This document shows, in pieces, positions 50,569-64,000 of a stretch of 64,000 nucleotides of DNA; position 1 is the stretch's first letter, and every line of letters begins with the position of its first letter. Origin of the DNA: Osedax frankpressi. Its lineage: Eukaryota > Annelida > Polychaeta > Sabellida > Siboglinidae. A program made the position numbers and the translations under genes. The stretch covers positions 5,281,975 to 5,345,974 of the forward strand of contig OZ038314.1 in NCBI GenBank assembly GCA_964035775.1, written 5' to 3'. The notes beneath the pieces were generated by a model. That model worked only from the letters and a program-made list of their open reading frames with translations, did no database searches and was not told the origin of the DNA.

Positions 50569-51523
50569 TGGTAGTGGTAGTGGTAGCGGTAGTGGTTGTG
50601 GTAGTGGTAGTGGTGGTGGTGGTTTTAGTGTTAGTAGTGGTGGTGGTGGTGGTGATGGTGGTGGTGATGGTGGTGGTGGTGGTAGTGGTAGTGGTAGTGG
50701 TAGTGGTAGCGGTAGTGGTTGTGGTAGTGGTAGTGGTAGTGGTAGTGGTAGTGGATGTGGTAGTAGTAGTGGTAGTGGTAGTGGTAGTGGTAGTGGTAGT
50801 GGTAGTGGTGGTGGTGGTTTTAGTGTTAGTAGTGGTGGTGGTGGTGGTGATGGTGGTGGTGATGGTGGTGGTGGTGGTAGTGATACTGGTAGTGGTATTG
50901 GTATCGGTAGTGGTAGTGGTAGTGGTAGTGGTAGTGGTAGTGGTGGTGGTAGTGGTGGTGGTGGTTTTAGTGGTAGTAGTGGTGGTGGTGGTGGTGATGG
51001 TGGTGGTGGTGGTGGTGGTGGTGGTAGTGGTAGTGGTAGTGGTAGTGGTAGTGGTAGTGGTAGTGGTAGTGGTAGTGGATGTGGTAGTAGTAGTGGTAGT
51101 GGTAGTGGTTGTGATACTGGTAGTGGTAGTGGTAGCGGTAGTGGTAGTGGTAGTGGTAGTGGTAGTGGTAGTCGTAGTGGTAGTGGTAGTGGTAGTGTTA
51201 GTGTTAGTGTTAGTGGTAGTGGTAGTGGTAGTGGTAGTGGTAGTGGTAGTGGTAGTGGTAGTTGTAGTGGTAGTGGTAGTGGTAGTGGTAGTGATAGTGG
51301 TAGTGGTAGTGGTAGTGGTAGTGTTAGTGTTAGTGTTAGTGTTAGTGGTAGTGGTAGTGGTAGTGGTAGTGGTAGTCGTAGTGGTAGTGGTAGTGTTAGT
51401 GTTAGTGTTAGTGGTAGTGGTAGTGTTAGTGTTAGTGTTAGTGTTAGTGTTAGTGGTAGTGGTAGTGGTAGTAGTAGTTGTAGTGGTGTGGTAGTAGTAG
51501 TAGTAGTAGCAGTAGTGGTAGCA
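50569..51523 (+). repeat. GGTAGT minisatellite, unit 4 (about 0.95 kb)
   Basis: Begins and ends like the unit 2 array but is 669 bp shorter, with internal blocks in a different order. This is the main difference between the two copies of the large duplication. Confidence 0.95.
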
Positions 51524-51979
51524 TAACTAGGGATATTTTTATATAATATATTCTATATTATATTATAATTAATTAATTACAATCCATAATAAATATATTT
51601 ATTAATTGATAATAATATTATAAAAAATTAACAATTCATTTTATTTATTAGATGAAGTAATTTGTATATTTCAATAATAATTATGAATTACATTATATAA
51701 TAGGTTTTCTTATCAATATATATTTCCATATAAACATAGAAGACACATGTTCAAAAAATAACAAATAATAATTACATTTCATTGTTTTAGTTTCAAAAAT
51801 CCGCGCAATTTGTTCTCATGGAAATTCTGTTTTTAATAAAATGTAAACTGGCGTGTGATACTATTTATATGTGACATTACTAACAATATTCGATGAATCA
51901 TCGCCATATGATCGCTATTGAATAGCTGATTTGTTCGGTAAGATTACATATCAAGATTAAATAACCATGGCGATTTTCC

Positions 51980-51990
51980 TATATATATAT
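51980..51990 (+). promoter_or_regulatory. TATA box of IL-17-like gene, unit 4
   Basis: Identical in sequence and spacing to unit 2. Confidence 0.5.
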
Positions 51991-52078
51991 CCAAGTTTCA
52001 GATTTACTATTCAGTATCTGTTTAGTATTCTCAACTCAAATATAATTTTAACCACAGAATTATTGAACTAGTTCAATC

Positions 52079-53566
52079 ATGAATTTTTACATTTTGGTTA
52101 GTGTTAAGAAGATATCCAAATAATATTATTATTATAATAATTATTATTATTATTAATTAATTTAATTGTACGATTAGGATTTTATTAAATTTAATAAGAT
52201 ATTTTTAATTTCAATATTGATTCTAATATATAAATTATTTGTATGCATATCAAATTTAATTATGTAACGATTTATTAAGGTCTTCGTTGTATTTGAAATA
52301 ATCATGACGTCATTCTGTGTAAAGAGTTTTAGAGTGAGAAGAAGTTCCAACTACAAGATAATATCTCCAGGTCTACAACAAATTACATGAAAAGTATTTA
52401 CTTAATGTAAATATTTGTATTATCACTCTAAATAATAATATTATTATTTCTAACAATTATTATTCGTTATATATTATAAACTAAAACAGGTAGACACGTA
52501 TTCGAAAGACCCATCCATGAATTACGCGGATTATTGTTTTCAAATACTGGAATTTTTTCTAGAACCGCCAACACAAAATGCCCTTCCAGTTTGAACCAAT
52601 TCAAAATGAATCACAAACATTTATCGATACATCCGGTATGCCCTTGGTTAGATGAATTTACAATAGAATAGTAATTAAGTTATCAAATATAATAGTAATA
52701 GTCTAAAATTCGCAATTATTGTACTGTGTTTATCATATCGTATCTCATAATTAAATATTTAATATAATTTAATGTAATCTTAGTCAAATATTTTATTTTA
52801 ATTGTAAACCACAATTTGTAATTTGAAAATTGAAATATGTATTTACTTATCTTATTATTTAAAAATTGGTTTATTAAACTAGTATTTTCGAATCGTGGTT
52901 AATTCTTCATTCAAAGCAATACATATACTATTTATATGTAACCATTATAATTAAAATTACATAATGATATACTACTGCATACTTCTAAATTTTGTATAAA
53001 ATGACTTTATTTATTTCGAATGTAAATATCTTTAAATATATATGACTATAATATATTATATACATATACATATCAAATATAAGTATTTTTTTATATATTC
53101 ATAATTCATTTACAGGTATTACGTTGAAAATGTAGATAGGACTCGCTACCCTAGAACAGTTCTAGAAGCTAGATGCAGATGTACAGACTGTCTCACGAAT
53201 ACCGGAACTTCTACTGTAAAGCTATGTACCAGAGTATTCACCAGGGTATGTTTATTATAATAATTATTGAAATATAGTTATTATAAGTGAAATAATCTGT
53301 ATTTTCATCATTAAAATTAATATAATATAATTATGCAAATATATAAGCGATGCAAATTACATAAATCCATTTAAATTATTTAATTCATTATATTATGCAA
53401 CCTATGTATAATATTAACATTATTTTAACAGATAAGCGTATTGTATAATATACAAGTATCTAATAAGAAAATTAGAGGTCGTCGAGGTTCCCTGCGAATA
53501 GCTACGAGTTGTGTATGTGTTTTACCGAATACTCTTACGAAATTCCGATCTTTGTATGGTAGATAA
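52079..53566 (+). CDS. IL-17-like secreted cytokine, unit 4
   Basis: Exons 52079-52096, 52280-52370, 52490-52646, 53116-53245, 53432-53566. By eye the exons are identical to unit 2 (constant offset 25,892), so it encodes the same 176-residue protein with the ATSCVCV ending. Its promoter and introns also match, so the two genes are either a very recent duplicate or kept alike by conversion. Confidence 0.85.
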
Positions 53567-54757
53567 ATATCGTATTCGAGATATAAATATTACTTTTGAT
53601 AATATATTTAACTTATGAAATATATGTTTAGAATTATGTTATTAAAATGTATAGTTACTATAAGTATTATATTAATTTCTGTGGCAGCTTATTTATTTTA
53701 TTTGTCGGTGTAAGCTTATTAATATAGCAAATATATATAATTATTTAAAAAAAAACGATAATTGCATTTGTGAATTAATATATTTTTATACCCATTTAAA
53801 TTATATTGTCATTAATCAGAATACCATTTAAAAATGTTATATTTATTTTATTTATAATATATTATTATTATTTATTTAAATTAAGTAATGATTGTTATAT
53901 ATACATTATATATATACCAATGCAATATGTTTGAAATAATATTATGATACACTTTATTTCGTAAAAATTATATCTGTTCTGTCTTATATACCAAGGATAA
54001 TTAATATACAATTAGACAGCTTTTATTTGTTTATTTATATTTATTTCATCCATTAATGTAATCCTTTACAACTGAAAAGTATTATTATAAATATGATCAA
54101 TATATATTTTACATTATTTTCTTATATTTTAATAAACATTTATATTTCAACATATATGCGATTTATTATTCGATGCAATGGAAAATAATACAATTTTCAT
54201 TTTATTGATACGAAAATTTATATAAACATAAGAACATTTTAATTGAGTACTAATTACCATTAGTTTACAAATTAGAGTTAGGAAAAACAGATTAAGATGG
54301 ATAAGATTCCAAATATTAGTAATTTTGATAACATAAATAGAACTATAGGCTTCACGTATGCTCCTGCAATCTCATACATATTTCATTAAATATTAACAAA
54401 TATATTAATAATATACTAATATTTGTTATGTGTTATTTGGATTCATTGCGTATTTAGTCTAATTGTAATGCTTATTCATATTAATAGAGTTGAGTAATAT
54501 TAGATCATATATTTAATTTAATATTTCAATTAGGTAATAAATATCTGATAATATAATATTTGTAGCAATCACTAAAAAGTAACAAACAATTAACTTTTCT
54601 ATTTTTGTCGAATTGTTTATTATTATTTTTAAAACTTAGAAGTTCTAAATTAGTAAAATGTAACTTTATATCTATTATATAATTATTATTTACGGTATTA
54701 TATGAACAATTTATTATTATCTAATTTTTAAGAGGCATTTGTATTTCAACTTTTAAA

Positions 54758-54831
<74 letters not shown>

Positions 54832-55027
54832 AATAATAGAATCTAAATAGAAATTAGGTTATAATTTCATAATTATTATTGTTTGGATATTTCTCAGATA
54901 TTGTATATTTAATAAATTTAATATATTTTAATAACATGTACTACATATATAATATATAGAGTGCATAATATATAATGTATACAATTAAATGCTAGTACAT
55001 TTACATTATACGTTGTATAAACGTAGC
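53567..55027. other. No gene seen (unit 4)
   Basis: Same content as 27675-29135. The TA tract at about 54761-54827 is slightly longer. Confidence 0.6.
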
Positions 55028-55086
55028 TCTTAAAATAGTGTTTCTAAATCAGAACGAAACATGCGTAAGTCATTGCAGCATAAAAT
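55028..55086 (-). other. 59-nt element, form B, unit 4
   Basis: Identical to unit 2 form B. Confidence 0.5.
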
Positions 55087-55216
55087 CACTGAAAAGATAA
55101 AGATATTTCTAGGTATAGTTTAAATATATTTATTTATATCGGTTGTAATGTTATCTGAATAGGATATTGAGACATTTATATTTAAATATTTAAATGATGA
55201 ACATATTTACTAGATC

Positions 55217-55417
55217 CTTGTCTAGCCTTCGTCATGTAATATACTTTCTTTGCAACTACCGCCTCTGGAATTCTACATATTTAATAAGAATTGTGGTGTT
55301 ATTCATGATCAGTAATCAGGTGGAAAATTGAAATTATTTTTCCACTACAATTTGAAATGTCACCGTTGTAACTTGTAACGAATATTGTGTTTGGTAGGAT
55401 TGAGAAATGTATTGTAT
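55217..55417 (-). other. Inverted exon-like stretch, unit 4
   Basis: Identical to 29325-29525. Confidence 0.3.
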
Positions 55418-56536
55418 ATATGCTTTATATATTGTTGTCTAGTACAACTGATATTAATTAAAATATCATATCTGTCGCGGAAGAAATATATCTCATCCTA
55501 ACTTAACAATGAAGAACAATGAAAACAGGGAAATAAGTTATAATATATATATAAAATAATCATTATTATAATAAAATATTTTTCTAGATAATTTTCAATA
55601 CAATATACACCTAAGAACATCTACATTGGTAATACATATACACCTAAATATCGTATAGTTATCTTCAAATTATTCTAAATAGTGTATTAATAATTATTAT
55701 AATTATTAATTTAAATTATTTTTATAATTGTAAGATTACTTAAATAGTAGCTATATAATAATAAGAATACAACTGTTAATAGAATACATTTATTAAGATT
55801 ACTTTTTAAAATTATTATATGTATTATTATTATTACTATTATTATTATTATTATTATGCAATTTTCAAGGTACATAAAGCTTAACATATAACTACGTACC
55901 TTAAAAAGAATACTAAAATGTTTTAAAGATTTTAAAATGTAATTTTTATTTTTTCGTAAATATATATATTTATATTATTTGTTATAAATACATTTAAACA
56001 TTGAAAATGTTGATATAGTATTAATATTATTAGCATTGTTAATGTGATTAGTACTAATACAATGAGGTGTTACATGCTAGAATATTTCTTACACCAGCTT
56101 GAATAAATGAACTAAAATATAATATAATACATTTATATCATAAAGTGCCATTACTTGTAGAGGATATTTTCTGAGATGAAAACCATTCAACTTGTGAGAA
56201 ATTAATATTTACATGATAATAAAGATTAACTAATATGGTATCTAAAAGAAATGTCAAATTATAATCATCTTATATCTCTATACGAATAGCGAATATCCAT
56301 GAAAATAGATAGAATAACTATTGTAAAGTATAAAATAAGCATAGATAGATAATAAAAACAATATTTGATACACAAACTATAAAATGTATTCACTTTTATT
56401 TTAATGAATTTATTTAATAAAACCATAAATAAAAAGAAATTATACCTGGAAATATATTTGTGAAGATTATATAGAAGAAATTCACAATAAATATAATAAT
56501 ATAGTATTATTATAATAATAAATTACAATTAAATAT

Positions 56537-57247
56537 AATTATATCTAACAAACAACTAAATTAACTCGTATATTTGATGGGATTGTCGCTAAGATAGCAT
56601 ATAGCTTTAGGAATAGATCTACAGCTAAACACAATAATTATTGGTAAAGCCATAACTTTTATTGTTCAGCCATTTCTTACAGGTAAAATAAATAAATACA
56701 TATAAAACACTACAATGAATGTTTTTTCTACAGGTTGATAGCGGACTTAATCACGAATCATGAGTCATAATATAAATCACCCAACCGTGATGGTGGCACA
56801 GTGACCCGATTGATTATCTTGGATTAATTATCTACATCTTTTTTAGTCTAGGCTGGACATATTATTTATTAGAGACGTGTAATCATAGATACGATGTATG
56901 GGTTTATTAGACGTGTGTCGTGTGTGAAGTATGAGGTATGTGGTGTGTATATGTGCGAAGTGAGTGGTCCTGTTGTAGGCGGTATTCGTGTATATTCTAT
57001 AGAGATATGCACCGTATATATGGTTTAAACGTTATGTTTTGTGTGCTTTGAGAGTAATTTTCTTACTACAATATGCAGTATATTTATTAATTATATTAAA
57101 TCAGAAAGTGTGGGCTTATTTCAATATAGATATAATTGTAGTGATATGATAGATTTAGAGCAGATTTATTATCTTATTATAAAAGAAAAACCGATATTTT
57201 AGATAGAACAATAACATACATTAGTTATATCTGATATAGCTCAAATG
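56537..57247. other. Conserved non-coding block (right arm), unit 4
   Basis: Identical by eye to 30645-31355. Confidence 0.5.
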
Positions 57248-58289
57248 GATATATTTAAATCAATTAAATAAGTTAATTAATTAATATTAAATTTCTTAAT
57301 TATAGCGGCGAGCATATAAAATAAAACTAATTAATTAAATATATAATTAATTTAAAATATATTAATAAATAAAATAATTAAGAATTCTGATATTAGATCT
57401 AAAAATTATGTTTATTATCCTACATTAATTAGACTAAAATATTCAAATATTCTATATAAATATTATAAATTAAAACTCTCATTATCAAATATTACATTAA
57501 TAGACATGTCTAAAGTAGTTAACAATTACTTGTAATTGCATTGTTCATGAATAAGAATATACATTTCTATATCAGAATAAATATAAATATTTTATCAAAT
57601 TAATCTTCCGTTATATATTTCACTTTTCACAGATAATACAAAAATGAACTTCTCTTCATTAAATTAATGTATTCATTAATTAATAATAAAAGTGAATACA
57701 TTTTATAATTTGTATATCAAATATAGTTTTTATTATTTATCTATAAAAAAATTGAAATTTATAATAATTATCCTCAAAAATATATCTAGGACATCTATCT
57801 ATTATTTAATCTTTATTATCATGTAGCTATTAATTTCTCAAATTAATAATATTAATAATATATATTTACGATTTGTATGAAATTTCAATTGTAAATGTAT
57901 TCACACACCTTTTAAAATAATTTAGAATTACTTTCAAGGTATGAAATTATATGTTAAGCTTTATGATTTATTTAGCTTACTTTTCTAGTTACCTAGAGTA
58001 TCTTAATATTAATATTTACAACAATATTTAAAAAATACCGATCAAGTATAAATACAACCGATAATTAAATTCCTATTAAAATAAATTGATATTCAATTAA
58101 TATACTAATTCAAACATAATATGACCTAAATAGTACAGATATCGTAAATCTAATTTTGCACTATATAGACATTTGTTTGTTTAGAATTAGAAGCATTGAG
58201 ATTAATTTATAAGTGAAATGTATGATTAACTTGATATTTATAGTTAGAAAATAGCTATTTATAGATAGATGACGACCACGACCATCACG

Positions 58290-58321
<32 letters not shown>

Positions 58322-58658
58322 AATAATGTAATATTTTTTATAAATCCATATACAATATTTACAAATTTCATATCTTATTTTTCTTTATTATATAATATTT
58401 AATAATCTTACAATAATAACATTAATTATTTAAAATTATAGCTATTAATAAACTATTTACATTAATATTTGTTAACTATAGTTAATATTATAATAAATTT
58501 GTATATATGTATTAACTGTAGTGTCATATCCAATTGATCAGATTGCTAATTTATTATAAATTATATGGAATAATATTATATTTTAAACATTATTATTTGA
58601 ATAGGTAGTGTTATTAAATTCCTATCAAATTTTACTAAATTATAATTCACAAATATAT

Positions 58659-58728
<70 letters not shown>

Positions 58729-58733
58729 TCCAG

Positions 58734-58844
58734 TGTATCAATATTATTCATTGTGTGGTGGGTAAGGGTAGTATATCTACTTATCTGAGAAGTACAAAGA
58801 GAATGTTTAATGAAATACCCATTATGCTAGCATACAATATGTAA
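58734..58844 (+). CDS. Possible exon before form C element (end of unit 4)
   Basis: Identical reading to 32840-32950. Confidence 0.3.
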   Translation, partial: CINIIHCVVGKGSISTYLRSTKRMFNEIPIMLAYNM

Positions 58845-59130
58845 AAATATATCAAATGTATTAACAATACTACTAACAAATGTACTAGCTAAACGTTATT
58901 AATGTTTCAAACTCTAATTGAAATACAAGTGACCGTTAACAATTAACAGAGTAAGGCTTATTAAATATGTAAAATTTCAATATGAGTTAATCGTAATGAA
59001 ATAATTTACTTGGTACTAAAGTAATTCAGAACGTATTCTGATATAATTTCCATTCGCGGTTTCGATTTCATGATAATATAACAGAAATATCGATATATAT
59101 ATTATACCTAGATAGCTGTTGTTGTTTCAG

Positions 59131-59189
59131 TGATTTTACGCTCCATTGACTTACTTATATTTTGTTTTGATGTAGAACTAATGTTTTAA
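59131..59189 (+). other. 59-nt element, form C, unit 5
   Basis: Identical to unit 3 form C. Confidence 0.5.
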
Positions 59190-60052
59190 TATGTATGTTT
59201 GTAATATTACAATATTTATTCATTATACAGAATATCATACGATAGTGAACATATATAACCTACTTATAACGCTGTTTAATATTATTAATAATAACAATAC
59301 CTAATATTATTTTGTTCAATTTTATTAATTAATTTTCTAATTAAATATGAAATAATTCAAAATATGCATTATCAATATATAATTTAATAAACAATTAATT
59401 GTATCTTATATTTAGAATTGAATGTAATAACAAAATAAAAAAGTATTATAATAAATAACACTATTACCTAAGATTATTAATTATATAAGCCGTATTCGTA
59501 ACATTAGATATAATGTTTATTATAATAAATATTTAAATAAAATCTCAATATAAATCAATATATTCTTTGAATTGCAGTGATGATTCTCGATATATCGACT
59601 ATTCAATATAGTATTACTATTCTATATAATTAATGTCTATAATTCACCTTATAATTGAAATACAATAGATTAAATGTTTAGTTCATTTTTAGAACAGTTA
59701 TTAATTTACATATTTATTTTTTAATATTATTTGCATAATATTATTTACAATTATTATTGTTGCATACCATACATTTAATTATATACTTCGTACTTCAGTT
59801 ATGTTAATGCATATATTTAATGTAAAGTTTTAGCAAATAATAATACAAAAACATTAATATTAAGTATTAATACTTTCACATTTAAGACAAATATTATATT
59901 ATTTAATATGCTACTCTAATACATTTAGATATAATTTGATGTAAATTCTAAATAATTATTTTATCCAAAATATTGTACAATCAAATTTAAAAAATAATTA
60001 AAAATAAAAGTATACAAATTAAACATAAATCAAAAGAAATCAAAAATATTAC

Positions 60053-60335
60053 ATAGAATAAATTAACATCTTAATTATAACAATCCGGTTATTTGTTTTG
60101 ACGTTTTCATTATTGTGATTTCATTTTTATTAATAATATATTATTACTATATTTAATAGTAATCTTTTTATAATTTAATTGTATTAAAAATAAAACTATA
60201 CAAATTAAACACAACTCAAGAGAACTCCTAAATAGGCTAAATTAACATATTATTAATTATAACAATCCAGTTATTTGTTTTGACCCAAGGGGTTTCACTC
60301 AGCTGATTTTGAGAATTCGTAATGTTATGAAAAAT
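60053..60335. repeat. Tandem repeat, one full and one interrupted copy, unit 5
   Basis: Same interruption at TTTTGACC as in unit 3. Confidence 0.75.
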
Positions 60336-61116
60336 TGAGGAATAAAATATATATAAAATATAAAATATATATCACATATTATCCTAATAACTCTGGATTC
60401 TGTATGATTGTATACATTGATTTGATCTATTGCGAATTGTAGTATGTGATTTAATTATAAATTATATATGTTTTTTATTTCTGATCTGTAAGTCGATGAT
60501 ATCGTTAAGTACAGATAATTAGTTAAGTTACCTAAGTTTATATAAGTTTTCATAACAATAACATTAGAAAATAATGGTTGATAATATACATAACAATATT
60601 TTACAATTGCGGTATACTAATTGTATTACTTAATATATTACGAATATTTAATTTTATAACAATATATTTCAATTAGATAACGGAAAAATAATTTAGATTA
60701 TGTGTTGACGAAATTTATAATTATTTATTTCAATAAAATAACAAGTTAATAAGTTAAATATATATAAATAAACAAATAATTATATTTATACTATTGGCAT
60801 ATAGATACCAAATAATTCTATAAATTAATTTATTTTAATATTGTAATTGATATAATAAAATATATATTAGACTAGATATCACAAATAAAATTTAAAAGTT
60901 ACGATATAAAATATATCATAATATTACCTATAGGTAATATTATCTATAGAACGTATAATAGTGGTATATTTGACATATTTCTACATTAAACTATATATTA
61001 TAATTACATAATTCAAAACGTATATTTTAATCAATTAGATATATTATTAAATATATTTCAGTTAAATATATTAAATCTTAAGTTGAATAATAAATATTTA
61101 TGGACCGTACAAATAT

Positions 61117-61534
61117 CTAAATTTCACCAGTTATATTAGGTAAAACACATACACAACCCGTAGCTATCTGCAGAGAACCTCGACGACTTCTAATCGTGGT
61201 GTTGGATACTTGTATATTATACAATACGCTTATCTGTTAAAGTTATGTTAATATTATATATAGGTTTCATAATATACCGGTTTAAAAATATTTATAAAAA
61301 ATAAAAATACATATTTTTTCACTTATAATAACTATATTTTAATAATTAATATAATAAACGAACCCTGGTGAATACCCTGGGGCATAGTTTTATAGTAGTA
61401 GTTCCGGTATTAAGAGTAGACGATCAGAACATCTACATCTAGCTTCTAGAATTATTCCAGGTATCTAGTATTGTCTACATTTTCAATGTAATACATACAA
61501 ATAAGTTATTAATATACAAATGGATATTTATTTA

Positions 61535-61576
<42 letters not shown>

Positions 61577-63060
61577 GTAATATATATAAAAGTTTAAAGA
61601 GTTTAATAGTTAAAGATACGTATATTTATAAATAAATAAAATCGTTTTATAACATAATTGTTTGAATTTCATAAATTATAATAAAGCGAGCGTGCACTTT
61701 TGTTGTTGTATGGAGAATTATATCAGTATATTATTTTAATTATTATGGTTATCAGATTATAAATAGTAAATTATTATATGTAATGAACCAAGTATTATAA
61801 CCATTTATATTAATAAATCAAATAAATACCTTTTTTAATTTTCCGATTTAAAATTAAGTTTTTCCACTAGATATATCACAAAAGATAAACCATATTACTT
61901 ATTCTAATACACTTTATCGTAAATTACACAATATTAAACATTATATCTCACTATATTACAAACTCTGTAACACTATATTTTCATATATTCAACATTCTAT
62001 TAAACTATATTTCAATATATTTATAGAATATTTTAATTATATGTAAAATACTCTATTAAATATAAATAGGACATTTTTATATAATTAGTAAAACAGGTAA
62101 TATTGACCTAACATTTCATGATATATGGCTAAATTACCCGTAACGTGGGTATACATTAGACTATAGACATATATTAGACTATATACATATATTAGACCAT
62201 AGATATATACGTGCAATGTACGTCATTCATGTTAATTTATATAAATAATTGTATTCTCATGACACTCTTCTATATATAACTAATGTATGTTATTATTCTG
62301 TCTAAAATGTCTGTTTTTCTTTTATAATAAGATAATAAATCTGCTCTATAGCTATCATATAAATACATTTATATATATATTGAAATAAGCCCACACTTTC
62401 TGATTTAATATAATTAATAAATATACTGCACATTGTATGGAGAAAATTACTCTCAAATCACACAAAACATAACGTTTAAACCATATATACGGTGCATATC
62501 TCTATAGAATATACACGAATACCGCCTACAACAGGACCACTCACTTCGCACATAATCAAAGATAATTAATTGGGTCACTGTGCCATCATCACAGTTGTGT
62601 GATCAATATACTGTGACTCATGATTCGTGATTAAGCTTGTAGAAAGAATATCCATTGTAGTGTTCTATATGTATTAACCAGTAAGTAATGGCTTCTTTAT
62701 AATAATATTGGTTATGGCTGTATTAATAATAATTGTGTTTAATTATTGTAGTTCTGTTTATAAACCTAAATGATTTTTAGTGACAATACCATCAAACATA
62801 CAAGTTATTTTAGTTGTTTGTTATATAATTATATTTAATTATAACTTAACTACAAATAAATATTATTTTTTATATAAATATAAATATAAATTAAGTAAAT
62901 TTCAACAATAAATGTATATTTTTAAGAATTATCTATATAATTATCAAAGAATTAATTATTTCAATTGTGATATATTTAAATTATCCTCTAACCATGGGAA
63001 AATATCTAGATGGAACGGTAAACTAATGGAACTATTTTTGACAAAAACTAAAAGAAAATA
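61117..63060 (-). pseudogene. IL-17-like pseudogene, unit 5 (minus strand)
   Basis: Last exon 61233-61117 (open), previous exon about 61494-61364, earlier remnant ending at 62993. It carries the same set of changes as unit 3, including the extra 1-nt deletion. Confidence 0.7.
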
Positions 63061-63332
63061 TTTTTGAAGAAAACTTCTAAAAACGGAAATTTTGAGTTTT
63101 CTTTCCCAGGACAATTGAATAATAATGGTAAAATAATTTTAAAAAAGTAATCTTAAGAAATTCAATATAACTGTAGTTGGATTTATTTATTTTTATAGAT
63201 AATAGTTAAGCAATTTTATAATTATACATACCAATTTAAATTGATAATTATAATTAAAATTCTTAATAAACTATTTAAATAAATAAACTATAGTATATAT
63301 GTATTACCAATAGTTCTATGTAGATTTTCTTT

Positions 63333-63369
<37 letters not shown>

Positions 63370-63710
63370 ATATATATATTGTATGTGAGGATGAGATATA
63401 TTTCTTCCGTGGCAGATAGGATATTATCATAAATATCAGTTATATTAGACAACAATATATAAAGTATATATACAATACATTAATTTCAATTTTCCACCTG
63501 ATATACAGATCATGAATAACACCATAATTCTTATAATAATCTATTCAATATAATGATCTATCTGTATTGAGAATTATAACATACAATATTCGTAACACTT
63601 TTTTACAATTAATAATACAATCAATTTAGCCTGGCCATCATAATAATTGATATGTAATTATATATCTATGGTATTGCAGTAGCATGCATGAAGCCTATTG
63701 TTCTATATAG

Positions 63711-63762
<52 letters not shown>

Positions 63763-63801
63763 TATTAAAATTGCAAATCTTTTGAATGTATTTGATCTAT
63801 A

Positions 63802-64000
63802 GTGTAAAGTATACAGTGTAAATTATACAGTGTAAATTATACAGTGTAAATTATACAGTGTAAATTATACAGTGTAAATTATACAGTGTAAATTATACAG
63901 TGTAAATTATAAAGTGTAAATTATACAGTGTAAATTATACAGTGTAAATTATACAGTGTAAATTATACAGTGTAAATTATACAGTGTAAATTATACAGTG
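63802..64000. repeat. 14-bp satellite array, block 3 (runs off the window)
   Basis: Starts with the same AGTGTAAAGTATACAGTG junction as block 2 and shares its variant unit TAAAGTGTAAATTA. Its length is unknown. Confidence 0.95.

Larger units (their letters stand above)
43921..59070. repeat. Repeat unit 4 (complete, with leader)
   Basis: Starts with the 330-bp tail segment seen at 17187-17520, then the full unit order. From about 48.6 kb it is the second copy of the large duplication. Between 48.05 and 48.6 kb it resembles units 3 and 5 instead of unit 2. Confidence 0.88.
59071..63801. repeat. Repeat unit 5 (truncated by satellite)
   Basis: Near-identical to unit 3, with the same internal deletions (junctions near 62553 and 63528) and the same satellite junction. 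Confidence 0.88.
48620..64000. repeat. Large near-identical duplication, copy 2
   Basis: Second copy of 22050-38190. It continues into the satellite at the window edge, so its true end is not visible. Confidence 0.9.

Overview
This is an extremely AT-rich (roughly 80% A+T) animal locus made almost entirely of repeats. The best-supported genes are three near-identical five-exon genes on the + strand (10542-12029, 26187-27674, 52079-53566). Each joins into a 176-residue secreted protein with a signal peptide followed by the interleukin-17 cystine-knot signature (CPW-Y....D..RYP..-EARCRC..C ... GCVCV). IL-17 cytokines are animal proteins, so the source is a metazoan with a very AT-rich genome. 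A nematode or another small, derived invertebrate is plausible, but the window does not settle it. I saw no rRNA, tRNA, CRISPR array, transposase, reverse transcriptase or viral gene.

Layout: 1-3012 is a 14-bp satellite (about 215 copies of TACAGTGTAAATTA). 3012-3790 is a short block that recurs at 41931-42690. Repeat units of about 15 kb then follow head to tail: unit 1 (3790-17520), unit 2 (17521-33178) and unit 3 (33179-37905, cut short by satellite). A second satellite (37906-41445) alternates between two unit variants. 41446-43920 is the least repetitive part, with two possible exons of unrecognised genes on the minus strand and a 13-bp tandem repeat. Unit 4 (43921-59070) and unit 5 (59071-63801, cut at the same base as unit 3) follow, then the same satellite again to the window end. 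About 16 kb (22.05-38.19 kb) is repeated almost perfectly at 48.6-64.0 kb.

Inside a complete unit, left to right: a 59-nt conserved element; a minus-strand IL-17-like pseudogene (a broken paralogue); a conserved non-coding block with perfect hairpins; a second 59-nt element with an upstream exon-like stretch; a G-rich GGTAGT minisatellite; the intact + strand IL-17 gene with a TATA box; then inverted versions of the exon-like stretch, the 59-nt element and the hairpin block. Each unit is therefore itself an old, decayed inverted duplication. Units 3 and 5 stop before the minisatellite and the intact gene.

The functional picture is a family of secreted IL-17-type signals being copied, converted and broken by segmental duplication. 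Fourteen copies of the 59-nt element, each running from a splice-acceptor-like TTTCAG (or TTTTCAG) to an in-frame stop, may be the last exon of a second, unrecognised small gene family.
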